DNA from: Streptomyces flavotricini
GTDB taxonomy: Bacteria; Actinomycetota; Actinomycetes; Streptomycetales; Streptomycetaceae
DNA: 64,000 nucleotides
Direction of reading: 5' to 3'
Assembly (NCBI RefSeq): GCF_020639365.1
Contig: NZ_JAINUL010000001.1
Location: 4,181,309 to 4,245,308 of the forward strand
The position numbers were made by a program, and so were the translations under genes. Shown in pieces: positions 43,376 through 52,364 of this stretch. The notes beneath the pieces were generated by a model that was not told the origin of the DNA, ran no database searches, and saw only the letters and a list, made by a program, of their open reading frames with translations. Within the stretch, counting starts at the first letter, position 1. The number at the start of each line of letters is the position of its first letter.

Positions 43376-44497
43376 ATGAGCGTCACCATCGACATCGCCG
43401 GGCTCCCCGCGGAGCGCATCCGTTTCGCGCCCTCTCCGCTCTCCGAGCTCTGCATGACGCTGCACGCCCTCTCACAGCCCGCCCACCACCCGGGCCTCGC
43501 CTCGTGGACCACGGCCACCGCGGCCGCGCTGGAGCCGTGTCTCGCGGACCGGCTGCTGGAGGGCGACTTCATGTGGCGCAGCTCCTTCTCCGACATCTTC
43601 ATGGCCTTCGCGGGGATCCCCGGCGGCAGCGGCCTGCCCGCCGCGACCCTGGCCGAGGAGCTCGACGTACTCGACCGGATGGACGACGAGCGGTTCGTGA
43701 TGGCCGCCCTGGAGCACTGCTGGCTGGCGCTCTACAACGAGGGCGGCGGGCCCTCCCCGCTGACGAACCCGCAGGCCAGGACCAAGGCGCTGGAGACGGC
43801 CGCCGCGCGCGGCCCCCGCCAGCTGGAGTTCTCGCTGCGGCTGCTGGACGACACGGCCTCCGTACGGATATGGCTGCGGCGGCTCCTGGAGGAGTGCGAC
43901 GAGGCGTTCTTCGCGGAGACCTGGCGGCGGCTGGAGCCGCGGCAGAGCGCGGACGCCCGGCACAAGGCGGAGGTCCTGCGCCGCAAGGGGCTGGCCGCCA
44001 CGCTGCACGAGGTGTCGCCGGCACTGAGCGTCGACGCGGCCGCCACCACCATCACCGTCGACAAGATGGTCCACGGCTCGGCCACCGCGACGGACCCGGA
44101 GATAGGCCCCGGCCTGGTCTTCATCCCGACGAACTTCGGCTGGCCGCACCTGCTGGTGCTGCACGCGCCCGGCTGGATACCGGTGGTCCACTATCCGATC
44201 CGCTCCCCCGAACTGCCCGAGCCGGGTTCGGTCGAGCTGCTCCAGCGCCGGATGGAGGCGTTGGCGCATCCGATGCGGATGATGCTGTGCCGGAGCCTGG
44301 CCCGGGCCCCGTACACGACGAGCGAGCTGGCGACCGTACACGGGATCACGGCGCCGGAGGTCTCGCGGCACCTGTCGGCGCTGAAGAAGGCGGGCCTGCT
44401 GCACACGTGGCGCCAAGGGCGTTACGTACAGCATCAGTTGGACCTCAAGGTCGTCGCCCGGATCGGCTCGGAGTTCATCGAGGGCATCCTGCGCTGA
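43376..44497 (+). CDS. DUF5937/ArsR-type winged-helix regulator
   Basis: 373 residues from ATG 43376. The large N-terminal part (about 1-280, beginning VTIDIAGLPAERIRFAPSPLSEL) is a DUF5937-like sensor domain common in actinobacteria. The C-terminus is an ArsR-type HTH: AHPMRMMLCRSLARAPYTTSELA, GITAPEVSRHLSALKKAGLLHTWRQGRYVQHQL (cited in parts). No cysteine metal site is visible, so the ligand is likely not a metal. The likely start box CAGAAT is 6 bases upstream. A palindrome 50 bases upstream suggests autoregulation. Confidence 0.88.
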   Translation: MSVTIDIAGLPAERIRFAPSPLSELCMTLHALSQPAHHPGLASWTTATAAALEPCLADRLLEGDFMWRSSFSDIFMAFAGIPGGSGLPAATLAEELDVLDRMDDERFVMAALEHCWLALYNEGGGPSPLTNPQARTKALETAAARGPRQLEFSLRLLDDTASVRIWLRRLLEECDEAFFAETWRRLEPRQSADARHKAEVLRRKGLAATLHEVSPALSVDAAATTITVDKMVHGSATATDPEIGPGLVFIPTNFGWPHLLVLHAPGWIPVVHYPIRSPELPEPGSVELLQRRMEALAHPMRMMLCRSLARAPYTTSELATVHGITAPEVSRHLSALKKAGLLHTWRQGRYVQHQLDLKVVARIGSEFIEGILR

Positions 44498-44655
44498 GGC
44501 CGACGGCGGGCCCTCACCGATATGCGGAGGTCGCCACCCGGAATCAGCGAAACCTCTGGCGAGATCGGCCCCATGGTCTATACCGTGCGTCCACCGCGCA
44601 CCACTGACGCCCGACCATCCGTCTGTCTGCTCGTACTTGTCGTGGAAGGACCTTC

Positions 44656-46209
44656 ATGCCCTCACGCCGTATAGCCGCAGCAACCGCCGCCCTGGCCGCC
44701 GCGGCCCTCGTCTCCCCGCTGATGCTCGCCGGGCCGGCCGGCGCCACCGGAAGCCCGCAGAGCGACGCCGCACGGGGTGACGCGCTGGCCCGGAAACTGG
44801 TCAAGGACTCGACCGGCAAAGGCGCCAACAACCACCTGAAGGTCTTCCAGGCCATCGCCGACTACAACAAGGGCACCCGCGTGGCCGGTTCGAAGGGCCA
44901 CGTGCAGTCCGCGCAGTACGTCGAGGCCGTGATGCGGGCGGCCGGCTACAAGGTCTCGAAGAACGAGTTCGACTTCGTGTACGTCGAGACGATCGCCGAG
45001 ACGCTGAAGGTGGGCGGCGCGGGCGGGCGCGACGTCCCGATCAAGCTGATGACGTACACGGCGAGCGGCCCGGAGGAGGGCGTGACCGCGCGGATCGCCG
45101 TCGCTCCGGTGGACGCGGACGGCACGAACGGCTGCGAGCCCGGCGACTTCGCCGCGGGCGCCTTCACCGGAAAGATCGCGCTGATCAAGCGCGGCGGCTG
45201 CACCTTCGCGGTCAAGCAGGCCAACGCGGCGGCGGCCGGGGCAGTCGGGGCGATCATCTACAACAACACCGCGGGCGCCCTCAACGGCACCCTGGGCGAC
45301 GCGAACGCGGGCAAGGTCCCGACCGGCGGCCTCTCCCAGGCCGAGGGCGAACGGCTGGCCGCCGAGGCGACGGCCGGGCCGGTCGAGGTGACCCTCGACA
45401 TCCGCGAGTTCCGGGAGAACCGCAAGACCTACAACGTGATCGCGGAGACGCGGGGCGGCGACGAGAACAACACCGTCTTCCTCGGCGCGCACCTCGACTC
45501 GGTCGCGGCGGGCCCGGGCATCAACGACAACGGGTCCGGCTCGGCCGGCATCCTCCAGGTCGCACAGCGCCTCGCCAGCAGCCAGACCAAGATCAAGAAC
45601 AAGGTCAAGTTCGCCTGGTGGTCGGCGGAGGAGTTCGGCCTGCTGGGCTCCGAGGCGTACGTGGGCGGGCTGACGGACGCGCAGAAGAAGCAGATCAGGC
45701 TCTACCTGAACTTCGACATGATCGCCTCGCCGAACGCGGCGTACTTCGTCTACGACGGCGACGACTCGGACAAGGTCGGATCGGGCCCGGGCCCGGAGGG
45801 CTCGGCGCAGCTGGAGAAGGGCATCACCGACTTCCTCGACGCGCAGAAGATCCCGCACGAGGGATCCGACTTCACGGGCCGCTCGGACTACGGGCCGTTC
45901 ATCGAGGCGGGCATCCCGTCCGGCGGTACGGACACGGGCGCCGAGGGCATCAAGACGGCGGCGCAGGCGGCGAAGTTCGGGGGCCGGGCCGGGGTCGCGT
46001 ACGACGTGAACTACCACGGCAAGGGCGACGACATCACGAACATCGACCAGAAGGCGCTGGACATCAACGTGGACGTGATCGCGAACGCGGTCGGCCACTA
46101 CGCGTACGACCTGGCACCGCTGTCGAAGCCGGTCCCCCCGGCCCCGACCACCGGCGGCAGCACCGGCGGCGGCCTGCGCCCGGGCCACGACCACGAGCTC
46201 GCGCAGTAG
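44656..46209 (+). CDS. Secreted M28-family aminopeptidase with PA domain
   Basis: 517 residues. Cleavable signal peptide (RRIAAATAALAAAALVSPL, cleavage near AGATGS). A PA insert domain lies around 130-230 (ALIKRGGCTFAVKQANAAAAG). The catalytic domain has the two-zinc ligands in GAHLDSV (about 276), NDNGSG, SAEEFGLLGS (with the Glu pair), NFDMI and the C-terminal SDYGPF and NYHGKGDD regions, as in S. griseus aminopeptidase. It releases N-terminal hydrophobic residues from peptides outside the cell. The last 25 residues are Thr/Gly/His-rich. Confidence 0.95.
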   Translation: MPSRRIAAATAALAAAALVSPLMLAGPAGATGSPQSDAARGDALARKLVKDSTGKGANNHLKVFQAIADYNKGTRVAGSKGHVQSAQYVEAVMRAAGYKVSKNEFDFVYVETIAETLKVGGAGGRDVPIKLMTYTASGPEEGVTARIAVAPVDADGTNGCEPGDFAAGAFTGKIALIKRGGCTFAVKQANAAAAGAVGAIIYNNTAGALNGTLGDANAGKVPTGGLSQAEGERLAAEATAGPVEVTLDIREFRENRKTYNVIAETRGGDENNTVFLGAHLDSVAAGPGINDNGSGSAGILQVAQRLASSQTKIKNKVKFAWWSAEEFGLLGSEAYVGGLTDAQKKQIRLYLNFDMIASPNAAYFVYDGDDSDKVGSGPGPEGSAQLEKGITDFLDAQKIPHEGSDFTGRSDYGPFIEAGIPSGGTDTGAEGIKTAAQAAKFGGRAGVAYDVNYHGKGDDITNIDQKALDINVDVIANAVGHYAYDLAPLSKPVPPAPTTGGSTGGGLRPGHDHELAQ

Positions 46210-46215
46210 CGGCAT

Positions 46216-46247
46216 CCGCTGCGCGGGGCCCGCTCCCCGCGCAGCGG
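46216..46247. terminator. bidirectional terminator between the aminopeptidase and methyltransferase genes
   Basis: CCGCTGCGCGGGG (46216-46228) and its complement (46235-46247) pair over 13 bases around a 6-base loop, between convergent stop codons. Confidence 0.82.
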
Positions 46248-46253
46248 AACCGG

Positions 46254-47249
46254 TCAGCCGGGCCAGGGGGCGACGCCGACCGGCTGGATCAGCCAGGCGA
46301 AGTCTCCGAGACCGCCGCGGGCGGTGAGTTCCGCCGCCTCACCCGCGCGGGCCAGGGCGCGGACGTAGGCCGCGGGGTCCGTCGACGCCAAGGCCAGCGG
46401 TGGACGGGCCCCCGAGACCCCGAGGAGGGCCAGCGCCTCGCGCTGCGGAACCAGCGCCGCCCCCGGCCCCGCGCACGCGTCCAGCGCCACGTGAGCCGTG
46501 ACGTCACAGCTCCCGTCCGGCACGGGAGCCACCTCCCGGCCGGCCCGGAAGCCCGTCAGGGTGCCGTAGGGGGGCCGGGCGCCGCGGGTGTGGGCGTAGT
46601 CCACCGCCACCGCCAGGCCGCGCGACACCGAGCCCACGGCAGCGGCCCACGCCTCGTCCCGCCCCCGCCCGATCTCCGCGCGGCCGGTGCCCGGCCACCA
46701 CCGCTCCAGCCACGCCCGGTCCGCCCCCGTCACCGCCGGCCCGCGGCTCTCCGTGCCCTCCCGGTCGACCAGTACGTAGTGACCGTCCTGCGCCACGTCC
46801 AGCGGTACGTTGTCCAGCCACTCGTTCGCGAACAGCAGCCCCGCCGTCCCCTGCGGCACCTGCGCGGCCCACCGGATCCGCCCGTCCAGGCCGGCCGGCC
46901 GCTCCGCCCGCTCCACCGCCACGGCCCGCACCCGCCCGGCGACCTCCGCGGGCAGCGCCCCCAGCACCCCGGTCAGCAGCTCCCCCCGGCCGGCCCCGAC
47001 GTCGACCAGGTCCAGCTCCGGCGGATGCCCGAGCTCCGCGTCCACCCACCGCAGCAGCCGGGCCACGGCCCCCGCGTACAGCGGCGAGGCGTGCACGGAC
47101 GTGCGGAAGTGCCCGGCCGGCCCCGGCCCGCCCGGCCGTACGTAGAACCCGTCCGGCCCGTACAGCGCGGCCTCCATCGCCTCTTTCCACCCGACCGGAA
47201 GCTCATCCGGAACCGGATCGGGATCTGCGACTTCTCCCTCAGTCCTCAT
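46254..47249 (-). CDS. SAM-dependent methyltransferase, MidA/NDUFAF7-like
   Basis: 331 residues from ATG 47249. It follows the family layout: EAMEAALYGPDGFYVRPGG and FRTSVHASPLYAGAVARLL near the start, SAM motif DLVDVGAGRGELLTGVL, FANEWLDNVPLDV and AVDYAHTRGARPPYGTLTGFR. The human member NDUFAF7 dimethylates an arginine of the NuoD homologue NDUFS2 during complex I assembly. The sequence is shorter than typical members (about 350-400 residues). A NuoD paralogue is encoded 4 kb away, which makes that the leading substrate guess. Confidence 0.85.
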   Translation of the reverse strand: MRTEGEVADPDPVPDELPVGWKEAMEAALYGPDGFYVRPGGPGPAGHFRTSVHASPLYAGAVARLLRWVDAELGHPPELDLVDVGAGRGELLTGVLGALPAEVAGRVRAVAVERAERPAGLDGRIRWAAQVPQGTAGLLFANEWLDNVPLDVAQDGHYVLVDREGTESRGPAVTGADRAWLERWWPGTGRAEIGRGRDEAWAAAVGSVSRGLAVAVDYAHTRGARPPYGTLTGFRAGREVAPVPDGSCDVTAHVALDACAGPGAALVPQREALALLGVSGARPPLALASTDPAAYVRALARAGEAAELTARGGLGDFAWLIQPVGVAPWPG

Positions 47250-47356
47250 CCCCGAAAGGTTAAGCTCGGCCTCCACCTTGGGGAGTACGCCCCCGTCGCA
47301 CGGATCGCACCTGTGGTTGACTCCAGCACCTATCTCCTTTGCCTACTCTGGGTTAC

Positions 47357-48559
47357 GTGCAGCGCCTCTACGACTTCCTCCGCAGACACCCGACGGGCGT
47401 CGACAGCTTCTGGGCTGTCCTCCTGGTCGGGCTCGGGATGCTGCAAGTCGCCGAAGACAGTTTCAACAGCACCACCGCGCGCCTGATCGCCGTCCCCTCC
47501 GTGCTCGCCATGGGCGTGGTGGTGGCCTTTCGGCGCAAGTGGACGCAACAGATGTTCTGGCTCGCCGTCGGCACCGGCGTCTACAAGCTGATCACCCACA
47601 CCGAGTTGATCAACTCCGACCTCGCGATGCTGATCATCCTGTACACGGTGGCCGCCTCGGCCGAGATCCCCAGATGGCTGTCCCGTACGGCCCTCGGCAT
47701 CGGACTGGCCGCCGCCCCGGTGTACGTGCTGGCCTTCCGCGCGGACCAGCTCGACACCTCCGAGAACATCCTGACCTCGGTCTTCGCCATCGTCCCCTTC
47801 GCCCTCGCCTGGGTGCTCGGCGACTCCCTGCGGACCCGCCGGGCCTACTACGCCCAGCTCGTCGAGCGGAACCAGCGCCTGGAGAAGGAGCGCGAGGCCC
47901 AGGCCAAGGTGGCCGTCGCCGCCGAGCGCGCCCGGATCGCCCGCGAGCTGCACGACGTCGTCGCGCACAACGTCTCGGTGATGGTCGTCCAGGCCGACGG
48001 CGCCGCGTACGTGATGGACGTGGCCCCGGACCAGGCCAAGGAGGCCCTGCAGACCATCTCCGGCACCGGCCGCCAGGCCCTGGCCGAAATGCGCCGGCTG
48101 CTCGGCGTGCTGCGCACCGGGGAGCCGCAGGAGTCCGAGGACTACGTGCCCCAGCCCGACGTGGAGCAGATCGAGGTCCTGGTCGAGCAGGTACGGGCGG
48201 CCGGGCTCACGGTGGACTTCGAGGTCGAGGGCGCGCCCCGCCGGCTGCCCACGGGCGTCGAGCTCACCGCGTACCGGATCGTGCAGGAGGCGCTGACGAA
48301 CACCCGCAAGCACGGCGGCCCCGACGCCAAGGCGAGCGTCCGGCTGGTCTACTTCGACGACGGGCTGGGCCTGCTGGTCGAGGACGACGGCCGGGGGGCT
48401 GCCCACGAGCTGTACGAGGACGGCGGCGCCGACGGCGCCGGGCACGGGCTGATCGGCATGCGCGAGCGGATCGGCATGGTCGGAGGCACCCTGGACGCGG
48501 GCCCGCGTCCCGGCGGCGGCTTCCGGATCAGCGCACTGCTCCCGCTCAAGAAGAAATGA
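47357..48559 (+). CDS. Sensor histidine kinase, NarL/DesK type
   Basis: 400 residues from GTG 47357 (VQRLYDFLRR); a TTG at 47339 would add six. The start lies 7 bases after TACTCT, suggesting a leaderless mRNA. Five or six membrane helices (about 15-150) form the sensor; a coiled coil with KEREAQAKVAVAAERARIARELHDVVAHNVSVMV carries the HisKA_3 histidine (in ELHDVVAH), and the HATPase domain has ELTAYRIVQEALTN and GHGLIGMRERI. With no large external domain, it probably senses membrane state or a lipophilic compound. Its partner follows directly. Confidence 0.95.
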   Translation: MQRLYDFLRRHPTGVDSFWAVLLVGLGMLQVAEDSFNSTTARLIAVPSVLAMGVVVAFRRKWTQQMFWLAVGTGVYKLITHTELINSDLAMLIILYTVAASAEIPRWLSRTALGIGLAAAPVYVLAFRADQLDTSENILTSVFAIVPFALAWVLGDSLRTRRAYYAQLVERNQRLEKEREAQAKVAVAAERARIARELHDVVAHNVSVMVVQADGAAYVMDVAPDQAKEALQTISGTGRQALAEMRRLLGVLRTGEPQESEDYVPQPDVEQIEVLVEQVRAAGLTVDFEVEGAPRRLPTGVELTAYRIVQEALTNTRKHGGPDAKASVRLVYFDDGLGLLVEDDGRGAAHELYEDGGADGAGHGLIGMRERIGMVGGTLDAGPRPGGGFRISALLPLKKK

Positions 48560-48576
48560 CGAGGTCGAGGTAACTG

Positions 48577-49245
48577 ATGTCCATCCGAGTGATGCTGGTC
48601 GACGACCAGGTACTGCTGCGCACGGGCTTCCGCATGGTGCTCGCGGCCCAGCCGGACATGGAGGTCGTCGCCGAGGCCGGCGACGGCCTGGAGGCGCTGG
48701 AGGTGCTGCGGTCCACGAAGGTGGACGTGGTGCTGATGGACGTCCGCATGCCGAAGCTCGACGGGGTCGAGGCCACGCGCCGGATCTGCGAGCGGCACGA
48801 GCACCCCGACGTGATCATCCTGACCACCTTCGACCTCGACGAGTACGCCTTCTCGGGGCTGAAGGCGGGCGCGAGCGGGTTCATGCTGAAGGACGTGCCG
48901 CCGGCCGAGCTGCTCGCCGCGATCCGCTCGGTGCACAGCGGCGACGCGGTGGTGGCCCCGTCCACCACCCGGCGCCTGCTGGACCGTTTCGCTCCGATGC
49001 TCCCGACGAACACCCAGGAGCCGCAGAACAAGGAGATCGAGCGGCTGACGGAGCGCGAGCGCGAGGTCATGCTGCTCGTGGCCCAGGGCCTGTCGAACGG
49101 CGAGATCGCCGCCCGGCTGGTCCTCTCCGAGGCCACGGTCAAGACCCACGTGGGACGCATCCTGACCAAGCTGAGCCTGCGCGACCGCGTCCAGGTGGTC
49201 GTCCTCGCGTACGAGACGGGGCTGGTCCGCGCCGGCGGCGCCTGA
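48577..49245 (+). CDS. NarL/FixJ-family response regulator
   Basis: 222 residues. Receiver with acidic pair VDDQ, phospho-acceptor D55 in LMDVRMPKLDG and a Lys in FMLKDVPP; C-terminal LuxR-type HTH LTEREREVMLLVAQGLSNGEIA and SEATVKTHVGRIL. It is 17 bases downstream of the kinase and forms a two-component pair with it. Output genes are unknown; the membrane PH-domain genes immediately downstream are on the opposite strand. Confidence 0.96.
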   Translation: MSIRVMLVDDQVLLRTGFRMVLAAQPDMEVVAEAGDGLEALEVLRSTKVDVVLMDVRMPKLDGVEATRRICERHEHPDVIILTTFDLDEYAFSGLKAGASGFMLKDVPPAELLAAIRSVHSGDAVVAPSTTRRLLDRFAPMLPTNTQEPQNKEIERLTEREREVMLLVAQGLSNGEIAARLVLSEATVKTHVGRILTKLSLRDRVQVVVLAYETGLVRAGGA

Positions 49246-49267
49246 GGGCTGTCCCGCAGGCGGCGGG

Positions 49268-50590
49268 TCAGGTCATCCAGCGGTCCGGGCGGGCGTCCGC
49301 GCGGGAGGTGCGGGAGCGGGCCGCCTGGGCGTCCAGCAGCTCGGCGGCCCCGGCCGCCGGGCGCAACCGGGCCGTGACCGTGCCGTTGGCACCGGTGTCC
49401 ACATGGACGTCGGCGAGGCCCTGCACCCGCTCCCACGGGCCCTGCGTGAGCCGGACGCTCTGCACCTTGGCATGCGGGACGATCTCCGTACGGCGGCACA
49501 GCAGCCCCTTGCGGACGGCGAACACGTCCGCGGAGACGGCCAGGGCATAGCCCCTCCACCACACCGGGACCACCCACCGCGACCCGGTCTTCGGGGACCG
49601 GCCGAAGGCCAGGCCGGCCAGCTCCACGCCCGGCAGCACCCGCGCGACCACCGCCTGGGCGGCCTCCCGCGAGGCCACCGGGACCAGGACCTCGTTCTTG
49701 GAGCCGGCCACCGCCAGCTCCACCCGTACCCAGCCGCGGCGCCGCCACAGCAGCGGCTCCACGATCCGTACGGTCTGCACCCGCCCCGGCGGCACCGTCT
49801 CGTGCGCCCGGTCCAGCAGCCCGTGATCGAGGCGCAGCCCGTCGGGGGACTCGGCGACCCGCCAGTCGAACTCGCCCAGGAAGCGGCCGACCGTGCCCGA
49901 CCAGAGCCCGCCCAGCATGGGCAGCATGGTCGCGATCGTCGCCCAGTGGTTCCCGCTGAACCACCACACGGCGACGGGCACGCCCAGTCCGGCGGCCAGC
50001 GCCCCCCACGCCGAGAGCGTGAGCAGCAGCGACACCGCCAGGTCCCGGGGGCCGACGCGCAACAGCACCTCCTGCGGGGCCTCGCCGAGCACGACGGCCT
50101 CCGCGGGCGCGAAACCGGCCGCCCGGGCCAGCAGTTCGGCGCGCAGCGCCACGGCCTCGCGCTCGTCGAGGAAGGCGAGCTCGTCCTTGTCCTCGGTGCC
50201 GATCACGTCGAGCCGCAGCTTGGCGACTCCGGCCACCCGGGCCAGGAGCGGCCGGGTCACGTCGATCGCCTGGATGCGGTCGAGGCGGATGTGCGCGGTG
50301 CGCCGGAAGAGCAGCCCGCTGCGGATGCGCAGCTCGGTGTCGGTCACCGCGTAATGGGTGAACCACCAGCTCAGGAACCCGTACACGCCGAACACCACGA
50401 CCAGGGCGAGCAGCACGAGGGCGCGCAGGGTCACGGAGAGCCCGCTCGCCCACCGCTGGACCTGGTCGGCCTGCTGGACGACGACGCCGACGGTCGCGGC
50501 GATCGGCACCCACGCCCGGCGCAGCGGGGTGAGCAGGTGCAGCCGGCGCTCGACGGCGGGATCGGCCGCGGCGGCCGATTCGGTGGTCAC
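49268..50590 (-). CDS. Membrane protein with tandem bacterial PH (DUF304) domains
   Basis: 440 residues from GTG 50590, overlapping the upstream stop (GTGA). It is a YdbT-type protein: hydrophobic pairs around 45-80 and 190-235, each followed by a bPH2 domain. The domains are recognisable from YAVTDTELRIRSGLLFRRTAHIRLDRIQAIDV (cited in parts), LRLDHGLLDRAHETVPPGRVQTVRI and LAVSADVFAVRKGLLCRRTEIVPHAKVQSV, so three PH units are likely. In B. subtilis YdbS/YdbT protect against certain bacteriocins. Function here unproven. Confidence 0.92.
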   Translation of the reverse strand: MTTESAAAADPAVERRLHLLTPLRRAWVPIAATVGVVVQQADQVQRWASGLSVTLRALVLLALVVVFGVYGFLSWWFTHYAVTDTELRIRSGLLFRRTAHIRLDRIQAIDVTRPLLARVAGVAKLRLDVIGTEDKDELAFLDEREAVALRAELLARAAGFAPAEAVVLGEAPQEVLLRVGPRDLAVSLLLTLSAWGALAAGLGVPVAVWWFSGNHWATIATMLPMLGGLWSGTVGRFLGEFDWRVAESPDGLRLDHGLLDRAHETVPPGRVQTVRIVEPLLWRRRGWVRVELAVAGSKNEVLVPVASREAAQAVVARVLPGVELAGLAFGRSPKTGSRWVVPVWWRGYALAVSADVFAVRKGLLCRRTEIVPHAKVQSVRLTQGPWERVQGLADVHVDTGANGTVTARLRPAAGAAELLDAQAARSRTSRADARPDRWMT

Positions 50591-51078
50591 AGGCCCGCCG
50601 ACCTTGCCTCGCCGAGCTCCGTCAGCCGGTCCCGCAACCGCTGCGCCTCGGCCGGGACCAGCCCCGGAATCTTGGCGTCCGTGGCCGCGGCCGCCGTGTG
50701 CAGCTGTACGGAGGCCAGCCCGAAGCGCCGCTCCAGCGGCCCCGAGGTCACCTCGACCAGCTGCATGCGCCCGTACGGGACCACGGTCTGCGCCCGCCAC
50801 AGCACGCCCCGGCTGATCAGCAGGTCGTCGGCGCGCTCCGCGTACCGCCAGGACCGCCAGTTGCGGCCGAGCACCACCCAGCCCCAGACCAGGGCGACCA
50901 GCCAGACCGCCCCCGCCGCCGCCCACCCCGGACCGGCCGTCAACCCGAGCAGCAGCGCGGTCCCGACGGCGAGCGGCACCGCCCAGATCACCAGCAGCAG
51001 CCGCCGCAACCTGAGCAGCCCGCCCGGAAGCCCCACCCATTCGGGCCGGCCCGTCCCACCCGTCGTCCCCGTTTCCAT
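50587..51078 (-). CDS. Small membrane protein with one bacterial PH domain (YdbS-like)
   Basis: 163 residues from ATG 51078. Two membrane helices (about 27-75: LLLVIWAVPLAVGTALLLG and AGAVWLVALVWGWVVLG), then a bPH2 domain (LLISRGVLWRAQTVVPYGRMQLVEVTSGPLERRFGLASVQLHT, cited in parts). It pairs with the larger PH protein: their genes overlap by 4 bases, as ydbS-ydbT do elsewhere. The two probably form one membrane complex. Divergent from nuoD. Confidence 0.92.
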   Translation of the reverse strand: METGTTGGTGRPEWVGLPGGLLRLRRLLLVIWAVPLAVGTALLLGLTAGPGWAAAGAVWLVALVWGWVVLGRNWRSWRYAERADDLLISRGVLWRAQTVVPYGRMQLVEVTSGPLERRFGLASVQLHTAAAATDAKIPGLVPAEAQRLRDRLTELGEARSAGL

Positions 51079-51167
51079 GCGTTCAGCGTAGGGGGGGTGG
51101 CGCGCCGGCCAGGCCGCGAGCCCGGCCTGGCCGACATGCCACCCCCTGCGGCTGCGAGAATGCCGCC

Positions 51168-52310
51168 ATGACGGAGACCACGGTCGGTATCGGCGGAGCG
51201 GCGGAGAGCACCGACATGGTGCTCAACATCGGACCCCAGCACCCTTCCACCCACGGCGTGCTGCGCCTGCGGCTCGTCCTGGACGGCGAGCGGATCGTCA
51301 GCGCCGAGCCGGTCGTCGGCTACATGCACCGCGGCGCCGAGAAGCTCTTCGAGGCGCGCGACTACCGCCAGATCGTGATGCTCGCGAACCGGCACGACTG
51401 GCTGTCCGCGTTCTCCAACGAGCTCGGCGTGGTCATGGCCGTCGAGCGGATGCTCGGCATGGAGGTCCCCGAGCGGGCCGTGTGGATGCGGACCCTGCTC
51501 GCCGAGCTGAACCGGGTGCTGAACCACCTGATGTTCCTCGGCTCGTACCCCCTCGAACTGGGCGGGATCACCCCGATCTTCCACGCGTTCCGCGAGCGCG
51601 AGGAGCTGCAGGCCGTCATGGAGGAGATCTCCGGCGGCCGCATGCACTACATGTTCAACCGGGTCGGCGGCCTCAAGGAGGACCTGCCGGCGGGCTGGCT
51701 CGGCCGGGCGCGCGCCGCGATCGCCGACGTCCGCACCCGCATGGACGTCTACGACAAGCTCGTCCACGGCAACGAGATCTTCCGCGGCCGCACGCGCGGG
51801 GTGGGCGTGCTGTCCGCCGAGGCGGTGCACGCGTACGGGGTCTCCGGCCCGATCGCCCGCGCCTCCGGCGTCGACTTCGACCTGCGCCGCGACGAGCCCT
51901 ACCTGGCGTACGGGGAGCTCCAGGACGTCCTGAAGGTGATCACCCGCACCGAGGGCGACTGCCTGGCCCGCTTCGAATGCCTGCTGGACCAGACGCACAA
52001 CGCGCTCGACCTGGCCGTGGCCTGCCTGGACCGGATGGCCGAGCTGCCGCCCGGGCCGATCAACCAGCGCCTCCCGAAGGTGCTGAAGGCGCCCGAGGGG
52101 GCCACGTACGCCTGGACCGAGAACCCCCTCGGCATCAACGGCTACTACCTGGTCTCCAAGGGCGAGAAGACCCCGTACCGGCTGAAGCTGCGCTCCGCCT
52201 CCTACAACAACATCCAGGCGCTCGCGGTACTGCTCCCGGGACAGCTGGTCGCGGACATGGTGGCGATCCTCGGCTCGCTGTTCTTCGTCGTGGGAGACAT
52301 CGACAAGTGA
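51168..52310 (+). CDS. nuoD2: Orphan NuoD paralogue (complex I 49-kDa subunit-like)
   Basis: 380 residues, full length for NuoD, but apart from any nuo operon. The quinone-site His is kept (GPQHPSTHG, H29), as is much of the fold (PHVGYMHRG-like GYMHRGAEKLFE, GGVKEDLP-like GGLKEDLP). The conserved tyrosine that contacts quinone in complex I (Tyr87 of Thermus Nqo4) is Trp78 here, in RHDWLSAF; the spacing to the His is the same 49 residues. The C-terminus reads LFFVVGDIDK where the standard form has DPVMGDVDR. So it is probably a specialised or non-catalytic paralogue. Confidence 0.93.
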   Translation: MTETTVGIGGAAESTDMVLNIGPQHPSTHGVLRLRLVLDGERIVSAEPVVGYMHRGAEKLFEARDYRQIVMLANRHDWLSAFSNELGVVMAVERMLGMEVPERAVWMRTLLAELNRVLNHLMFLGSYPLELGGITPIFHAFREREELQAVMEEISGGRMHYMFNRVGGLKEDLPAGWLGRARAAIADVRTRMDVYDKLVHGNEIFRGRTRGVGVLSAEAVHAYGVSGPIARASGVDFDLRRDEPYLAYGELQDVLKVITRTEGDCLARFECLLDQTHNALDLAVACLDRMAELPPGPINQRLPKVLKAPEGATYAWTENPLGINGYYLVSKGEKTPYRLKLRSASYNNIQALAVLLPGQLVADMVAILGSLFFVVGDIDK

Positions 52311-52321
52311 TAAGACCCGGG

Positions 52322-52345
52322 AACTCCCGCGACTGCGCGGGAGTT
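52322..52345 (+). terminator. terminator after nuoD2
   Basis: AACTCCCGCG (52322-52331) and CGCGGGAGTT (52336-52345) pair perfectly over 10 bases with a 4-base loop, followed by TCCTGCTT. It lies 12 bases after the stop codon. Confidence 0.82.
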
Positions 52346-52364
52346 TCCTGCTTAGGGTGCGGCC

